Assembly (NCBI GenBank): GCA_002897995.1
Contig: BDTT01000113.1
Location: 33,932 to 97,931, forward strand
Source: a bacterium BMS3Bbin10
Lineage (GTDB): Bacteria; Pseudomonadota; Alphaproteobacteria; Rhizobiales; Methyloligellaceae
Length of the DNA: 64,000 bases
Reading direction: 5' to 3'
In this document: one piece after another, positions 1-9,076 of the stretch
Layout of the letters: each line of letters starts with the position of its first letter
Numbering within the stretch: the first letter of the stretch is position 1
The notes under the pieces: model-generated
Told to the model about the DNA's origin: nothing
The model's database searches: none
Seen by the model: only the letters and a program-made list of their open reading frames with translations
Program-made: the position numbers and the translations under genes

Positions 1-2292
1 CGCAACCGCCATGGCGGACCAGGCTTCGCTCACCGAACAGAACTGAACGTCCAGTTTGCTCCAGTGAACCTGGTGGCAGAATTCCATATGCCGCATGACG
101 GCTGCCGCATTGGCGGTGGTGACGGTGATGAAATAATGATTTTCCGCCAGCCGCGAAACGGTGCCGTCGTCGAACACCATGGCGTCCTCGCGCAGCATCA
201 CCCCGTAGCGCGCGCGGCCAATTTTCATTTTTGAAAAGCCGCCCGTATAGAGCCGGTCGAGAAACGCGCCCGCATCGGGGCCTTTGAGTTCAATCTTGCC
301 GAGTGTGGAGACATCAACCATCCCCACCCGCGTCCTGACGGCGGTCACCTCGCGATTGACGGCGGCCGCAAAGTCCTCGCCACCTCGCGGATAATAATAG
401 GGACGCATCCACAGCCCGGCCTGGGTAAACACCGCGCCGTGTTTCTCATGCCAGTCCTGCATGGCGCTGTAGCGCACCGGCGCAAATTCGCCCGCGCGCC
501 TCTGCCCGGCGAGCGCACCGAGCGCAACCGCGGAGTAAAGCGGGCGGAAGGTCGTCGTGCCGGTCTCGTCGAGGGTTCTGCCCTGCAACTCCGCCAGAAT
601 GCCGAGCGCGTTCACATTGGAGAGCTTGCCCTGATCGGTAGCCATGCCGAGAGTGGTGTAGCGTTTCGCCTGGTCGGCGTGGCCGAAGCCTTCGCGCTGC
701 GCCAGCTCCAGATCGCAAACCGTAACGTCATTCTGCAAATCGACGAAACTTTTGGCGCCGCTCGAGAGCTCTTGCGGCAGGCGCCAGAGGGGCGTCACCC
801 CATAGGCCTGCGTGCCCTCAAGCGCGGGAAGGATTGCCTTCCCCCTTGCGCGGAAGCCGCACGCGCCGGCGGCGTTGCGTCCAGCCCCGGCGGCATCGCT
901 CAAGGCGGATCCCAAATCGAATATGCCCGCCGCGCCGCCCGCCACATGCGCCCCCTCGCCCGGGTCTGGCATCGTGTAGGCGGCAATTGCGTTATCCCAG
1001 GCCGGTTTGCGCCCGAGATGGGAGAGCAGATGGGTGGTCGGATTCCACCCCCCCGAAATGCAGATGAGATCGCAGCGCCTCGGCTGCCCGCCGATATGTC
1101 CCGCATCGCCGTTCAATGGGGCGATTATGGCGGAGTGGACATGTTTGCGCCCGCCCGTATCGATAATGGCGTGACCGTAGTGGACATCGACACTGGCCGG
1201 GAGCATTTCCGCGCCCGCGGCTTTTTCCCTTGTGTCGACAACCGCGACCGCCGCCCCGGCCCGCGCCAGATCGCGGGCCGTGAGATAGGCGTCGTCATTA
1301 TTGGTGAAAACCAGGACTTCGCGCCCCGGCAGAACGCCATAGCGGTTCAGATAGCTGCGCGCGGCGCCCGCTAGCATGATGCCCGGCCGGTCGTTATTGG
1401 CGAATATGAGCGGCCGCTCGATCGCCCCGGCGGCGCAGATGAATTGTTTGGCATGAATTGTCCAGAAGCGCTGGCGCGGGAGGCCGCCCGTTTCGCCCAA
1501 ATGGTCGCTCACCCGCTCGAGCGCGCCGAATGTCATTCCGTCATAGCGCCCGAAAACGCTTGTGCGCGCCAGAATGCGCACATTCTCCATCCCGCCTAAT
1601 TCGCCAGCAACCGCCCCGGCCCACGCCGCGCCGCCCTTGCCGTCAATCTCCAGTTGCTCATCGGCGAGATGCCCGCCAGGCTCCGCCCGCTCGTCAACCA
1701 GCAGGACACGCGCACCGGCGCGCGCGGCTTCGCGCGCCGCGACAAGGCCCGCGGGACCCGCGCCGGCGACCAGCACATCGGCGTGCAAATGGCCATGCTC
1801 ATAGCGATCCGGATCGGGCGCATCGGCAAGCCTGCCCAGCCCGGCGGCGCGCCGAATAATAGGCTCGTAAAGCCGGTACCAGAAGGCGCGCGGCCACATG
1901 AATGTCTTGTAGTAAAAGCCCGCCGGGAAAAACGGCTTCAATGCCGAGGTGACCGCCATCAGATCGAAACCCAGCGACGGCCAGCGGTTCTGGCTGCGCG
2001 CCTCAAGGCCATCGAACAGCTCTATGGTGGTCGCCGGGACATTGGGTTCGCTGCGCCCGCCCCGGCCCAGCGTCACCAGCGCATTGGGCTCTTCAGGTCC
2101 AGCGGTGTAAATGCCGCGCGGGCGGTGATATTTGAAGCCGCGGCCGGTGAGATGCACGCCATTGGCGAGGAGGGCCGAGGCCAGGGTGTCGCCGGGGTGG
2201 CCGGTGAGGGCCCGCCCGTCAAAGGTGAAGCGCAGTGCGCGGGAGCGCTCGACAAGCCCGCCTTCGGGCAATCTGTGACTCTGGCGGCTCAT
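1..2292 (-). CDS. soxA: Sarcosine oxidase alpha subunit, partial (C-terminus off left edge)
   Basis: I translated this frame by hand because the ORF track omits it (it has no stop inside the window). It is open from the ATG at 2292 to base 1, 764 codons of a family that is usually near 1000. The N-terminus carries a 2Fe-2S-like/ubiquitin-fold start (FTFDGRALTGHPGDTLASAL), then the Rossmann dinucleotide motif VAGAGPAGLVAAREA, then a GcvT/T-protein-like domain (GMVDVSTLGKIELKGPDA) that is cut off. In the heterotetrameric enzyme, alpha binds NAD+ and tetrahydrofolate and takes up the formaldehyde released when sarcosine is oxidised. The ATG overlaps the soxD stop (ATGA), so translation is probably coupled. 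soxG is expected beyond the edge but is not visible. Confidence 0.93.
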   Translation of the reverse strand, partial: MSRQSHRLPEGGLVERSRALRFTFDGRALTGHPGDTLASALLANGVHLTGRGFKYHRPRGIYTAGPEEPNALVTLGRGGRSEPNVPATTIELFDGLEARSQNRWPSLGFDLMAVTSALKPFFPAGFYYKTFMWPRAFWYRLYEPIIRRAAGLGRLADAPDPDRYEHGHLHADVLVAGAGPAGLVAAREAARAGARVLLVDERAEPGGHLADEQLEIDGKGGAAWAGAVAGELGGMENVRILARTSVFGRYDGMTFGALERVSDHLGETGGLPRQRFWTIHAKQFICAAGAIERPLIFANNDRPGIMLAGAARSYLNRYGVLPGREVLVFTNNDDAYLTARDLARAGAAVAVVDTREKAAGAEMLPASVDVHYGHAIIDTGGRKHVHSAIIAPLNGDAGHIGGQPRRCDLICISGGWNPTTHLLSHLGRKPAWDNAIAAYTMPDPGEGAHVAGGAAGIFDLGSALSDAAGAGRNAAGACGFRARGKAILPALEGTQAYGVTPLWRLPQELSSGAKSFVDLQNDVTVCDLELAQREGFGHADQAKRYTTLGMATDQGKLSNVNALGILAELQGRTLDETGTTTFRPLYSAVALGALAGQRRAGEFAPVRYSAMQDWHEKHGAVFTQAGLWMRPYYYPRGGEDFAAAVNREVTAVRTRVGMVDVSTLGKIELKGPDAGAFLDRLYTGGFSKMKIGRARYGVMLREDAMVFDDGTVSRLAENHYFITVTTANAAAVMRHMEFCHQVHWSKLDVQFCSVSEAWSAMAVA

Positions 2293-2567
2293 TTCTTGCC
2301 CTCCCGCATTTGCGGGGCGGCCAGGGCGACATGCTCAATCTCGTGGGTCACCGTATCGCGCGTCACGATGAGCCAGCAGCGGCACCCGGACCCATGGTGC
2401 CAGTATTCCCTGTGCCGCCCGGCGGGATTTTTGCGCAGATACACATAGTCCATCCAGGTTTCGAGACCGGCGGCCTCGGGCGCTTTGGGCCGTGTTTTGG
2501 CGGCATCGCCGCCATAGGTGAATTCGCTTAAGGGTCTTGGGCCGCACCAGGGGCAAGCTATGCGCAT
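2289..2567 (-). CDS. soxD: Sarcosine oxidase delta subunit
   Basis: This 92-residue protein begins MRIACPWCGPRPLSEF and carries the SoxD zinc-site pattern: CPWCG at the N-terminus and HHGSGCRCW near residue 60. SoxD is the small zinc-binding subunit of heterotetrameric sarcosine oxidase. I chose the ATG at 2567 rather than the longer ORF start at 2753, because the upstream extension reads antisense to the soxB C-terminus and only this start gives the family length. It lies between soxB and soxA and overlaps the soxA start by 4 nt. Confidence 0.93.
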   Translation of the reverse strand: MRIACPWCGPRPLSEFTYGGDAAKTRPKAPEAAGLETWMDYVYLRKNPAGRHREYWHHGSGCRCWLIVTRDTVTHEIEHVALAAPQMREGKK

Positions 2568-2577
2568 TTGCCGCTCC

Positions 2578-3831
2578 TCAGTGCCTGCCGGGGCACGGAC
2601 CGGCCCCGTTTTCATTGATGACAAGCCCGGTCTCGAAGCGCGAAAGCGTAAAACCGGACGCCAGTTCATGGGGCGCGTCATTGGCGATGAGATGGGCCAT
2701 GGTCCAGCCCGAAGCAGGCGTGCCCTTGAAGCCGCCATAGCACCAGCCGCCATTGAAATAGAGACCCTTTACGGGCGTCTTCGTGATGATCGGGCTGCCG
2801 TCCATGGTCATGTCGTTGATGCCGCCCCAATGGCGCAGCAGGCGCAGGCGCGAGAAACAGGGCATGAAGGACGCGGCGGCGGCCGCCACGTCCTCCAGCG
2901 CCTCCATATTGCCGCGCTGGGCATAGCTGTTATAGCCGTCGAGAGAACCGTTGAAGACAAGCCCGCCCTTGTCCGACTGGACGACGGCGAAATGGGCCGC
3001 GCCGAAACTGACAACCGTATCGAGAACGGGTTTGACCGGCTCGGTGACGAAGGATTGCAGCACATGGCTCTCGATGGGCAGCCGCAACCCGGCCATGCCG
3101 GCCACCAGGGTCGAGTGCCCGGCGACGATAATGGCGACCTTTTTGGCCCTGATGGAGCCGCGGTTTGTCTCCACTGCGCGCACGCGGCCCTTGCCGGTTT
3201 TGATGCCGGTCACTTCGCAATTCTGGATGATGTCGACGCCGCGCGCATCGGCGCTGCGGGCATAGCCCCAGGCGACGGCGTCATGGCGCACGCTTCCACC
3301 ACGCGGCTGAAGCAGGCCGCCAAGTATGGGGAAGCGTGCGCTGGGAGAAAAGTCGATGATCGGCACCAGCTTGCGCACTTCTTCGCGGCCGAGCAGCACC
3401 GCATCGACGCCATTCAGCCGCATGGAATTGCCGCGCCGGATGGCGGCGTCGCGCTGCGCGGGGGTATGGAAGGTGACGAGTACGCCGCGCTGGCTCAGCA
3501 TCACATTGTAATTGAGGTCGCCCGAGAGCCCTTCCCACAGTTTGAGCGAATGCTCGTTGAAGGCAATATTGTCCGGGCACAGGTAATTGGAGCGCACAAT
3601 CGTCGTGTTGCGCCCGACATTGCCGTTGCCGAGATAACTCTTCTCCAGCACGGCCACATTGGTCACCCCGTGATTGCGCGCCAGATAATGTGCCGTTGCC
3701 AGGCCATGCCCGCCGCCGCCGATGATAACCACGTCATAGGCGGGTTTGGGTTCGGGCTCGCGCCAGACCCGGGGCCAGCGCCTGTGGCCCGTGAAGGCAT
3801 TGCGAATGAGCGACACGGCGGAATAGCGCAT
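2578..3831 (-). CDS. soxB: Sarcosine oxidase beta subunit
   Basis: This is a 417-residue FAD-dependent amine oxidase of the DAO family. It has a Rossmann motif (DVVIIGGGGHGLATAHYLA) near residue 33 and the strongly SoxB-like stretches NVGRNTTIVRSNYL, SQRGVLVTFH, RHDAVAWGYARSADARG and GGWCYGGFKGTPASG. The beta subunit holds FAD and covalent FMN and oxidises the N-methyl amine, making H2O2. The ORF track begins at a GTG (3834); I use the ATG at 3831, which overlaps the stop of the upstream PrpD gene. soxD follows after 10 nt. The order PrpD-soxB-soxD-soxA makes one operon. Confidence 0.95.
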   Translation of the reverse strand: MRYSAVSLIRNAFTGHRRWPRVWREPEPKPAYDVVIIGGGGHGLATAHYLARNHGVTNVAVLEKSYLGNGNVGRNTTIVRSNYLCPDNIAFNEHSLKLWEGLSGDLNYNVMLSQRGVLVTFHTPAQRDAAIRRGNSMRLNGVDAVLLGREEVRKLVPIIDFSPSARFPILGGLLQPRGGSVRHDAVAWGYARSADARGVDIIQNCEVTGIKTGKGRVRAVETNRGSIRAKKVAIIVAGHSTLVAGMAGLRLPIESHVLQSFVTEPVKPVLDTVVSFGAAHFAVVQSDKGGLVFNGSLDGYNSYAQRGNMEALEDVAAAAASFMPCFSRLRLLRHWGGINDMTMDGSPIITKTPVKGLYFNGGWCYGGFKGTPASGWTMAHLIANDAPHELASGFTLSRFETGLVINENGAGPCPGRH

Positions 3832-5213
3832 CACCCTTCGCCCCTCAAAATTCCGCTCACGGAGTCCGCGCGCTCAATGCTCCAGAGAGCGGACAGGAGC
3901 GTTTCGCAGCGCTCGCGCGGCCACCCGGCAAAGTCGCAGCAGTCGCGGAATTTTTCCGACAGCGCTTCATCGCTCAGCGGATTTTCAGGCATTCCGGCCG
4001 GCGCACCCAGGAAACCCGACACTTCGCGCCCCTCCCGCGTCACAAGTGTTACGCGCGCACATTCAGGATAGCGGGGCTGATACTCTTCACCGTTCAGATC
4101 TTCGGCTTCGGCCATCTCCACGCGTTCCATGGCGGCGCGCAGCCGTGCATCGGCAAGGCTTTCAGCGGAAATCTGCCCCGGCCCGAGCGCGCCATAGGCC
4201 AGGATGCAGCCAATCGCAAAGGGCATCGAGAACTGCGCCTGCGCGGGGGTGGCGGGCGTATCGTGCACCAGGCTGATCTTGACGAGGCGGGGCACCTCGC
4301 AGCGCACGGACGCGATATGCTCGCGGTCCAGTTTATTTTCCGCGATTAAAGTCCCGGTGAGTTCCATTGCCGCCTGCGCGGCGGAACACACCGGGTGACG
4401 CTTGATGGCGATACCCGGTTCCATCAAGCGCCATGTCTGGCCCAACTCTTCAAGACCGGCCGCATCCGCCCTGCCCTCATTCATCAGCGCCAGAAGCCCG
4501 CGCGGGTCCTCGAAGACCTGGAGCGGAGCGCTGTGGCCCTGTGCGGCAAGCAATGCGGACTCAACCCCAAGGCGGGCGGCCTGCCCGGCGAGAATGGGCT
4601 TGGCGTCGGTGCCGAGCATGGCGACCATGCCATGGGCTCCAAGCGCGGCCAGCGCGATCGCGCGCGCGGTAGCGTCCGCGTCCAGTCCCCCGGCTTTGGC
4701 GGCGCCCGCCGCCGCGCCGATGGCGCCAAGCGTGCCGGTGGCCCACCAGCCGCGCATATAGTGAGTGTCGGTGAGCGTCAGCCCCAGCGCATAGGCGGCT
4801 TCCGATCCGGCAATAAAGGCTTCCAGAAATTGCCCGCCCGCAATGTCCGCCTGCTGCGCCGCGGCCAGCACGGCGGGGAGGACAATGGTCGAGCCATGAA
4901 GCACGCCGGCATAGCTTGTGTCGTCGAAGTCGAGGGCATGGGCGGCGGTGCCGTTGGCCAGCGCCGCACCGAGGGCCGATGCGCTGTGCGCCGTGCCGAG
5001 CAGGGTGCAGGCTCCCGATCCATACTGGCCCGAGACATGCGCGCGGAGCCGTTCGGCCACCCCCGTCCGGCTGCCGGCAATGGCAACGGCGCTGGTATCG
5101 ATAATGCAGCGCCGGGCGACGTGAAGCGCCGCTTCGGGCACATGGCTCAGCGAAAGGCCCGAGACCCATGCGCCGAGACGCTCTGCAATGCCTGCTGAAT
5201 GGACTTTACGCAC
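3831..5213 (-). CDS. MmgE/PrpD family protein
   Basis: This 460-residue protein has the MmgE/PrpD fold signature: an N-terminal helical domain with HALDFDDTSYAG near residue 90, a central Ala/Gly-rich stretch, and a C-terminal part with IKRHPVCSAAQAAM. Family members include 2-methylcitrate dehydratase, cis-aconitate decarboxylase and iminodisuccinate epimerase. The substrate cannot be told from sequence. It is the first gene of the sox operon (its stop overlaps the soxB start), so it probably acts on an acid or amine that feeds, or comes from, the sarcosine oxidase reaction. It is not adjacent to prpC or prpB, so a methylcitrate-cycle role is unlikely. Confidence 0.85.
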   Translation of the reverse strand: MRKVHSAGIAERLGAWVSGLSLSHVPEAALHVARRCIIDTSAVAIAGSRTGVAERLRAHVSGQYGSGACTLLGTAHSASALGAALANGTAAHALDFDDTSYAGVLHGSTIVLPAVLAAAQQADIAGGQFLEAFIAGSEAAYALGLTLTDTHYMRGWWATGTLGAIGAAAGAAKAGGLDADATARAIALAALGAHGMVAMLGTDAKPILAGQAARLGVESALLAAQGHSAPLQVFEDPRGLLALMNEGRADAAGLEELGQTWRLMEPGIAIKRHPVCSAAQAAMELTGTLIAENKLDREHIASVRCEVPRLVKISLVHDTPATPAQAQFSMPFAIGCILAYGALGPGQISAESLADARLRAAMERVEMAEAEDLNGEEYQPRYPECARVTLVTREGREVSGFLGAPAGMPENPLSDEALSEKFRDCCDFAGWPRERCETLLSALWSIERADSVSGILRGEG

Positions 5214-5241
5214 GCGCCCCGTTCCCGGCCCTTGATTCTAT

Positions 5242-5259
5242 TTGAAACATATGTTTCAA
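5242..5259. promoter_or_regulatory. Perfect palindrome TTGAAACATATGTTTCAA, likely RpiR-family operator
   Basis: An 18-bp perfect palindrome, TTGAAACAT-ATGTTTCAA, sits in the 100-bp AT-rich gap between the divergent PrpD-sox operon and the RpiR-type regulator gene. Inverted TGAAAC/GTTTCA half-sites are typical of MurR/RpiR operators, and its place between divergent genes fits autoregulation plus control of the sox operon. No ABC-operon copy of the palindrome was found by eye. Confidence 0.65.
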
Positions 5260-5316
5260 TTATGATTAGACAATAATACATATATTACGAGTAAGACAAT
5301 CAAGTCCATTGGCAAA

Positions 5317-6213
5317 TTGGGAAAACGCCAGTTGCAGACAGTAGAATCGATACAGGACCGGGTCATGACCCGGATGGACGAGCTCAGCCCGAAATTGCGG
5401 AGCGCGGCCGAGTTTGTCGTGGCGCACCCCGATGAGGTCGCGACGCGCACGCTCCGCCAGGTCGCCAAGGCGGCGAAGCTGACCCCGCCGACCCTGTCGC
5501 GGCTCGCCCGCGCGCTCGACTGCGACACTTACGAGGATTTGCGCGAAATCTGCCGCGGCGAGCTGAAGCGCCGCAACCGCGTCCTCGCCGACAAGGCGCA
5601 GGAGCTGTTGCAGCTCTCATCGGGCAATGGCCAGGCGGGCAAACCCGGCGTGTTTCTGGTTCAGGCCCGCTCGGCCATGGAAAACGTTCAGGAACTGATG
5701 GAGACGATTGAACTGGACAGGCTGCGCGCGGCGGCCGACGCCCTCGCCAATGCCCGCAAGGTTGTGCTGCTCGGCGCCACCAGCGGGCTGGCCATGGTCA
5801 GCTATTTCCGCTGCATGGCGAGCATGGCATTCGATAACTGGCGGGTCGCGGGAGCCGACGGCGCTTTCTGGGCGACGGAGATCGCCAAGCTCGGACCTGA
5901 AGATGCGGTCTTTTTCGTTTCACTGCGGCCCTATGCGGACCAGCCGGTTCGCGCGGCGCAGATCGCCGCCGAGACCGGGGCGCAGATAATAGCGGTTACC
6001 GACAGCCTCAAGTCTCCCCATGCCCGTGTCGCGACGCACTGTTTCATCGTGGAGACCCAGAGCCCGCAATTTTTCCCCTCTCATGTGGCGCCGCTGGTGC
6101 TGATCGAGGGCCTGATGGGCATGGTCGTGCGGCGCGCCGGGAAGCAGGCCGCCGCGCGCATACAGTCGTCAGAATCAACGGGACATGTATTGCAGGAGTA
6201 TTGGGTCACTTAG
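5317..6213 (+). CDS. MurR/RpiR family transcriptional regulator
   Basis: The product has 298 residues. An N-terminal HTH_6 domain (about 10-85; LSPKLRSAAEFVVAHPDEVA, then QVAKAAKLTPPTLSRLARAL) is followed by a SIS sugar-phosphate/acid-binding domain (about 125-265; VVLLGATSGLAMVSYF, then AVFFVSLRPYADQPVRAAQIA). The open frame begins at TTG 5317; ATG 5365 would cut into helix 1 of the HTH domain, so a TTG start is preferred. It is divergent from the sox operon across the palindrome at 5242-5259 and lies upstream of the ABC transporter, so it probably controls uptake and catabolism of an amino-acid-like substrate. Confidence 0.88.
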   Translation: MGKRQLQTVESIQDRVMTRMDELSPKLRSAAEFVVAHPDEVATRTLRQVAKAAKLTPPTLSRLARALDCDTYEDLREICRGELKRRNRVLADKAQELLQLSSGNGQAGKPGVFLVQARSAMENVQELMETIELDRLRAAADALANARKVVLLGATSGLAMVSYFRCMASMAFDNWRVAGADGAFWATEIAKLGPEDAVFFVSLRPYADQPVRAAQIAAETGAQIIAVTDSLKSPHARVATHCFIVETQSPQFFPSHVAPLVLIEGLMGMVVRRAGKQAAARIQSSESTGHVLQEYWVT

Positions 6214-6426
6214 GCGGCCCGGCAAAAATAGAGAGTCGACATCTCAGGGGTTTGAGGAGACTATTTTTTCTACGAATACCCGGTCAGGAGCAAAAATCCA
6301 TTTTTCCGGCCGGGGGTTTAGCTGGTGCCGCGATCGATTGAAAATGCCGAATGGCAGCATGACCGCAGCACTGAAATTTTGCAGGGGCCGAAGTTGGCCC
6401 GAATTTCGAGTAGGGAGGAAGTCAGC

Positions 6427-7272
6427 ATGAAGTTGAAAAAGACAGCCATTATCGCCGGCGTGGCGGCGGCGCTCACCCTGGGCGTTGCGATGACGAAGGC
6501 GGATCAGGCCTATGCCGGAAACGACCGTTTCAAAAAAGTTCTGGCGCGCGGCGAACTCGTCGTCGGCGTCAAGGCCGACTACAAGCCCTGGGGCTTTCGC
6601 GATTCCAGCGGCAAGATCGTCGGCATGGAAATCGACATGGCCCAGGACGTCGCCAAGGCGATGGGCGTCAAGCTGAAGCTCATTCCGGTGCAGTCGTCGA
6701 ACCGCATGCAGTTCCTGCAGCAGGGCAAGATCGATCTGATGATCGCGACCATGTCGGACAAGGCCAACCGCCGCAAGGTCGTTGGCATCGTTGACCCCAA
6801 TTACTACACCTCCGGCACCAATGTTCTGGCCAAGAAGGGCGTGGTCAAACAGTGGTCGGATTTGAAGGGCAAGCCCGTTTGCGGCAAGCAGGGCGCCTTC
6901 TACAACAAACAGGTGTCCAGCCGCTATGGCGCCAAGATCGTCGCTTTTGTCGGCAACGCGGAAGCCAAGCAGGCGCTGCGCGACGGCAAATGCGTGGCTT
7001 GGGTCTATGACGATTCATCGATCATGGCCGACCTGGCGTCGGGTCAGTATAATGACTATGAAATGCCGATGAAGACGGAAGACGACACCCCCTGGGGTCT
7101 CGCGGTTCCGCTGGATGAAAAGGGGAGCATCTGGGGAAATTTCATGTCCGGCATGATCTATAACTGGCACCGTACTGGCCGGCTCATCGAGCTTGAGAAG
7201 AAGTGGGGCATCCAGCCCACCGCCTATCTCGTGACAATGAAGAAGAAGTTCGAAGCCTACCAGCCTAAATAG
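6427..7272 (+). CDS. Amino-acid ABC transporter periplasmic binding protein
   Basis: This is a 281-residue family-3 solute-binding protein. A signal peptide (MKLKKTAIIAGVAAALTLG...AYA) is followed by LVVGVKADYKPWGFRDSSGK and GMEIDMAQDVAKAMG, the typical opening of GlnH/HisJ-type proteins. The start at 6427 is placed by a good Shine-Dalgarno (AGGGAGGAA) 6 nt upstream; the longer ORF start at 6325 has none. It binds a polar or charged amino acid in the periplasm and hands it to the two permeases encoded next. A perfect hairpin separates it from them. Confidence 0.9.
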   Translation: MKLKKTAIIAGVAAALTLGVAMTKADQAYAGNDRFKKVLARGELVVGVKADYKPWGFRDSSGKIVGMEIDMAQDVAKAMGVKLKLIPVQSSNRMQFLQQGKIDLMIATMSDKANRRKVVGIVDPNYYTSGTNVLAKKGVVKQWSDLKGKPVCGKQGAFYNKQVSSRYGAKIVAFVGNAEAKQALRDGKCVAWVYDDSSIMADLASGQYNDYEMPMKTEDDTPWGLAVPLDEKGSIWGNFMSGMIYNWHRTGRLIELEKKWGIQPTAYLVTMKKKFEAYQPK

Positions 7273-7286
7273 GCAGGCAATGAATT

Positions 7287-7316
7287 GGCGCGGCTCCCGC
7301 ATGAGGGAGCCGCGCC
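7287..7316 (+). terminator. 12-bp perfect stem-loop between binding-protein and permease genes
   Basis: GGCGCGGCTCCC, a 6-nt loop and GGGAGCCGCGCC form a perfect 12-bp GC-rich stem 14 nt after the binding-protein stop. No U-run follows. Such intercistronic hairpins behind binding-protein genes usually stabilise the upstream message and damp downstream expression, giving binding protein in excess of membrane subunits. Confidence 0.8.
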
Positions 7317-7368
7317 GGATTCATCGGCGGAATTCCTTTGCCGGGCTTTTATAGGAGGGGGGTCGCTC

Positions 7369-8109
7369 TTGGAACTGTTCGGCGACTTTTTCAAACAGCT
7401 CTACGACACGACGGGCTGGAACTTTGTGATCTTTTACGATCAGGTCGAGTGGGACCGGTTCATCGCCGCCATCTGGACGACGATCAGGCTCATCATCGCC
7501 TGCCTGATCTTCAGCGTTATCGTCGGCTTCGCCGGAGCCTGGGCGCAGGGGGCGAAGTCCAGAATCATCCGTTACGGCATGGCCGGATATATCCAGTTCT
7601 TCCGCAACACGCCGCCCTTCGTGCAGATTCTTTTCTTCTATTTCGTGGTTGGAAACCTCACCCCCTCCTATGACGCGGGCGGCTATCAGCAGGCCTATAT
7701 TGGCAGTTTCGGCTGGGCGGTTATTTCACTGGGGTTTTTTGCCGGCGCCTTCAATACCGAAATTTTCCGCTCGGGCATCGAGGCCGTTCCTGAATCGACG
7801 GTCGAAGCAGCCTCCTCGCTGGGCTACACGCGGCTGCAATCCTACATCTATGTCGTCTTTCCGCTCGCTTTCAGGGTCTGCCTGCCGGCGCTCAACAACA
7901 ACCTCGTCAATCTGCTCAAGACCACGACGCTGGCCTATGGCATCGCGGTGCCTGAAATGATGTACACCGCCAACCAGATCTGGTCGGACAATGTCAATGT
8001 GCCGGAAATGATGATTGTCCTGTTTTTATTCTATGTCGGGCTGGTCGCCGTTCTGGTCTGGGGCATGCACCGGTGGGAGAAGGCCATGAAAATTCCGGGG
8101 TATGGCTGA
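7369..8109 (+). CDS. Amino-acid ABC transporter permease 1
   Basis: This HisM/GlnP-type integral membrane permease has about 246 residues. It carries the EAA-loop region AVPESTVEAASSLGYTRLQSYIYVVFPLAFR that contacts the ATPase, and about five membrane segments. The ORF track starts at 7285, inside the hairpin. I prefer the TTG at 7369, which has AGGAGGGG 8 nt upstream and begins right before the conserved ELFGDFFKQLYD. Its stop TGA overlaps the ATG of the second permease by one base. Confidence 0.87.
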   Translation: MELFGDFFKQLYDTTGWNFVIFYDQVEWDRFIAAIWTTIRLIIACLIFSVIVGFAGAWAQGAKSRIIRYGMAGYIQFFRNTPPFVQILFFYFVVGNLTPSYDAGGYQQAYIGSFGWAVISLGFFAGAFNTEIFRSGIEAVPESTVEAASSLGYTRLQSYIYVVFPLAFRVCLPALNNNLVNLLKTTTLAYGIAVPEMMYTANQIWSDNVNVPEMMIVLFLFYVGLVAVLVWGMHRWEKAMKIPGYG

Positions 8110-9044
8110 TGGCTGCGCCCGGAACCAGGGACGCCTCCGGCGATCGCACGGCCGCGATACCCGAAAAGAAACGAATGGATGTGCTGCTGCCCATCGCGCG
8201 CCGTCAGCAATCCCAGGCAATGATCGAACGGCTGGAAGGCACTTTCCGGCTCAATCTTCAGCCGCACCACGCCATCTGGATGCTGCTTCTGTTCGTGCTG
8301 ACCGTCGGCACCGCGCAGGCGCAGGCGCCCAAGGAGCTCATCAGCCCCATCGAGGCGCTGATCAAATGGATGCCGTTCATTCTGTGGGGGCAGGAAGGAA
8401 CGCTGAACGGTTTCGCGCTCAATCTCATGATCTCCTTTTTTGCCATGCTTTTCGGCACGGTTGCCGGCGTAACGCTCGGGCTGATGCAGATCTCACTGCT
8501 GCTGCCGGTGCGCAAGGGCTCCTGGCTCGTCACCCAGTTCTTCCGCAACTCGCCCTGGCTGGTGCTGCTGTTCACCATCATGCTGCTGTTTCCCTTCGAG
8601 ATCGATCTGGGTTTTGCGATCATTCCGGTTCCCGACTGGATGAAGGCGGTGATCGGATTTGCGCTGCCGGTGATGGCGAATATTTCCGAGGTCGTGCGCG
8701 GCGCGGTTCGCTCGCTGCCCACGGGCCAGTGGGAGTCCGCCGAGAGCCTGGCCTTCAGCCGGCGTCAGACCCTGTGGATGATCATTCTGCCGCAATGTTT
8801 CAAGCGGATGATCCCGCCGTGGATCAACTGGTACTGCATCCTGGCCATGGCGACGCCGCTGGCCTCGATCATGGGCGTTGAGGAATCCGTTTCCTACACG
8901 GCGCAGGCGATGAACGCGGAAGGCGACCGGCCGGAGCTGCTGCCCGTCTTCTATCTGTTCCTGCTGGTCATCTTTTTTGTCTACACCTACCCGATTGCGC
9001 GCTGGTCGATCCGGCTTGAGAAGAAGTTCACGATCAAGACGTAA
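8109..9044 (+). CDS. Amino-acid ABC transporter permease 2
   Basis: This 311-residue HisM/GlnP-family permease has the coupling segment [32 protein letters not shown]. It has an extended N-terminus of about 60 residues before the first hydrophobic helix ([17 protein letters not shown]). The ATG at 8109 overlaps the previous stop (TGATG), so the two permeases are translationally coupled. With permease 1 it forms a heterodimeric channel for a polar amino acid. The upstream in-frame start at 8073 would overlap the previous gene by 37 nt and is less likely. Confidence 0.88.
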   Translation: MAAPGTRDASGDRTAAIPEKKRMDVLLPIARRQQSQAMIERLEGTFRLNLQPHHAIWMLLLFVLTVGTAQAQAPKELISPIEALIKWMPFILWGQEGTLNGFALNLMISFFAMLFGTVAGVTLGLMQISLLLPVRKGSWLVTQFFRNSPWLVLLFTIMLLFPFEIDLGFAIIPVPDWMKAVIGFALPVMANISEVVRGAVRSLPTGQWESAESLAFSRRQTLWMIILPQCFKRMIPPWINWYCILAMATPLASIMGVEESVSYTAQAMNAEGDRPELLPVFYLFLLVIFFVYTYPIARWSIRLEKKFTIKT

Positions 9045-9076
9045 CGGCGCCAGACCCTATAAGGGGAGTTCGAAAA

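Noticed and set aside
439-1374. 311-residue plus-strand ORF at the left edge
   Set aside because: Antisense to the soxA frame, which is open to the window edge and carries family motifs.
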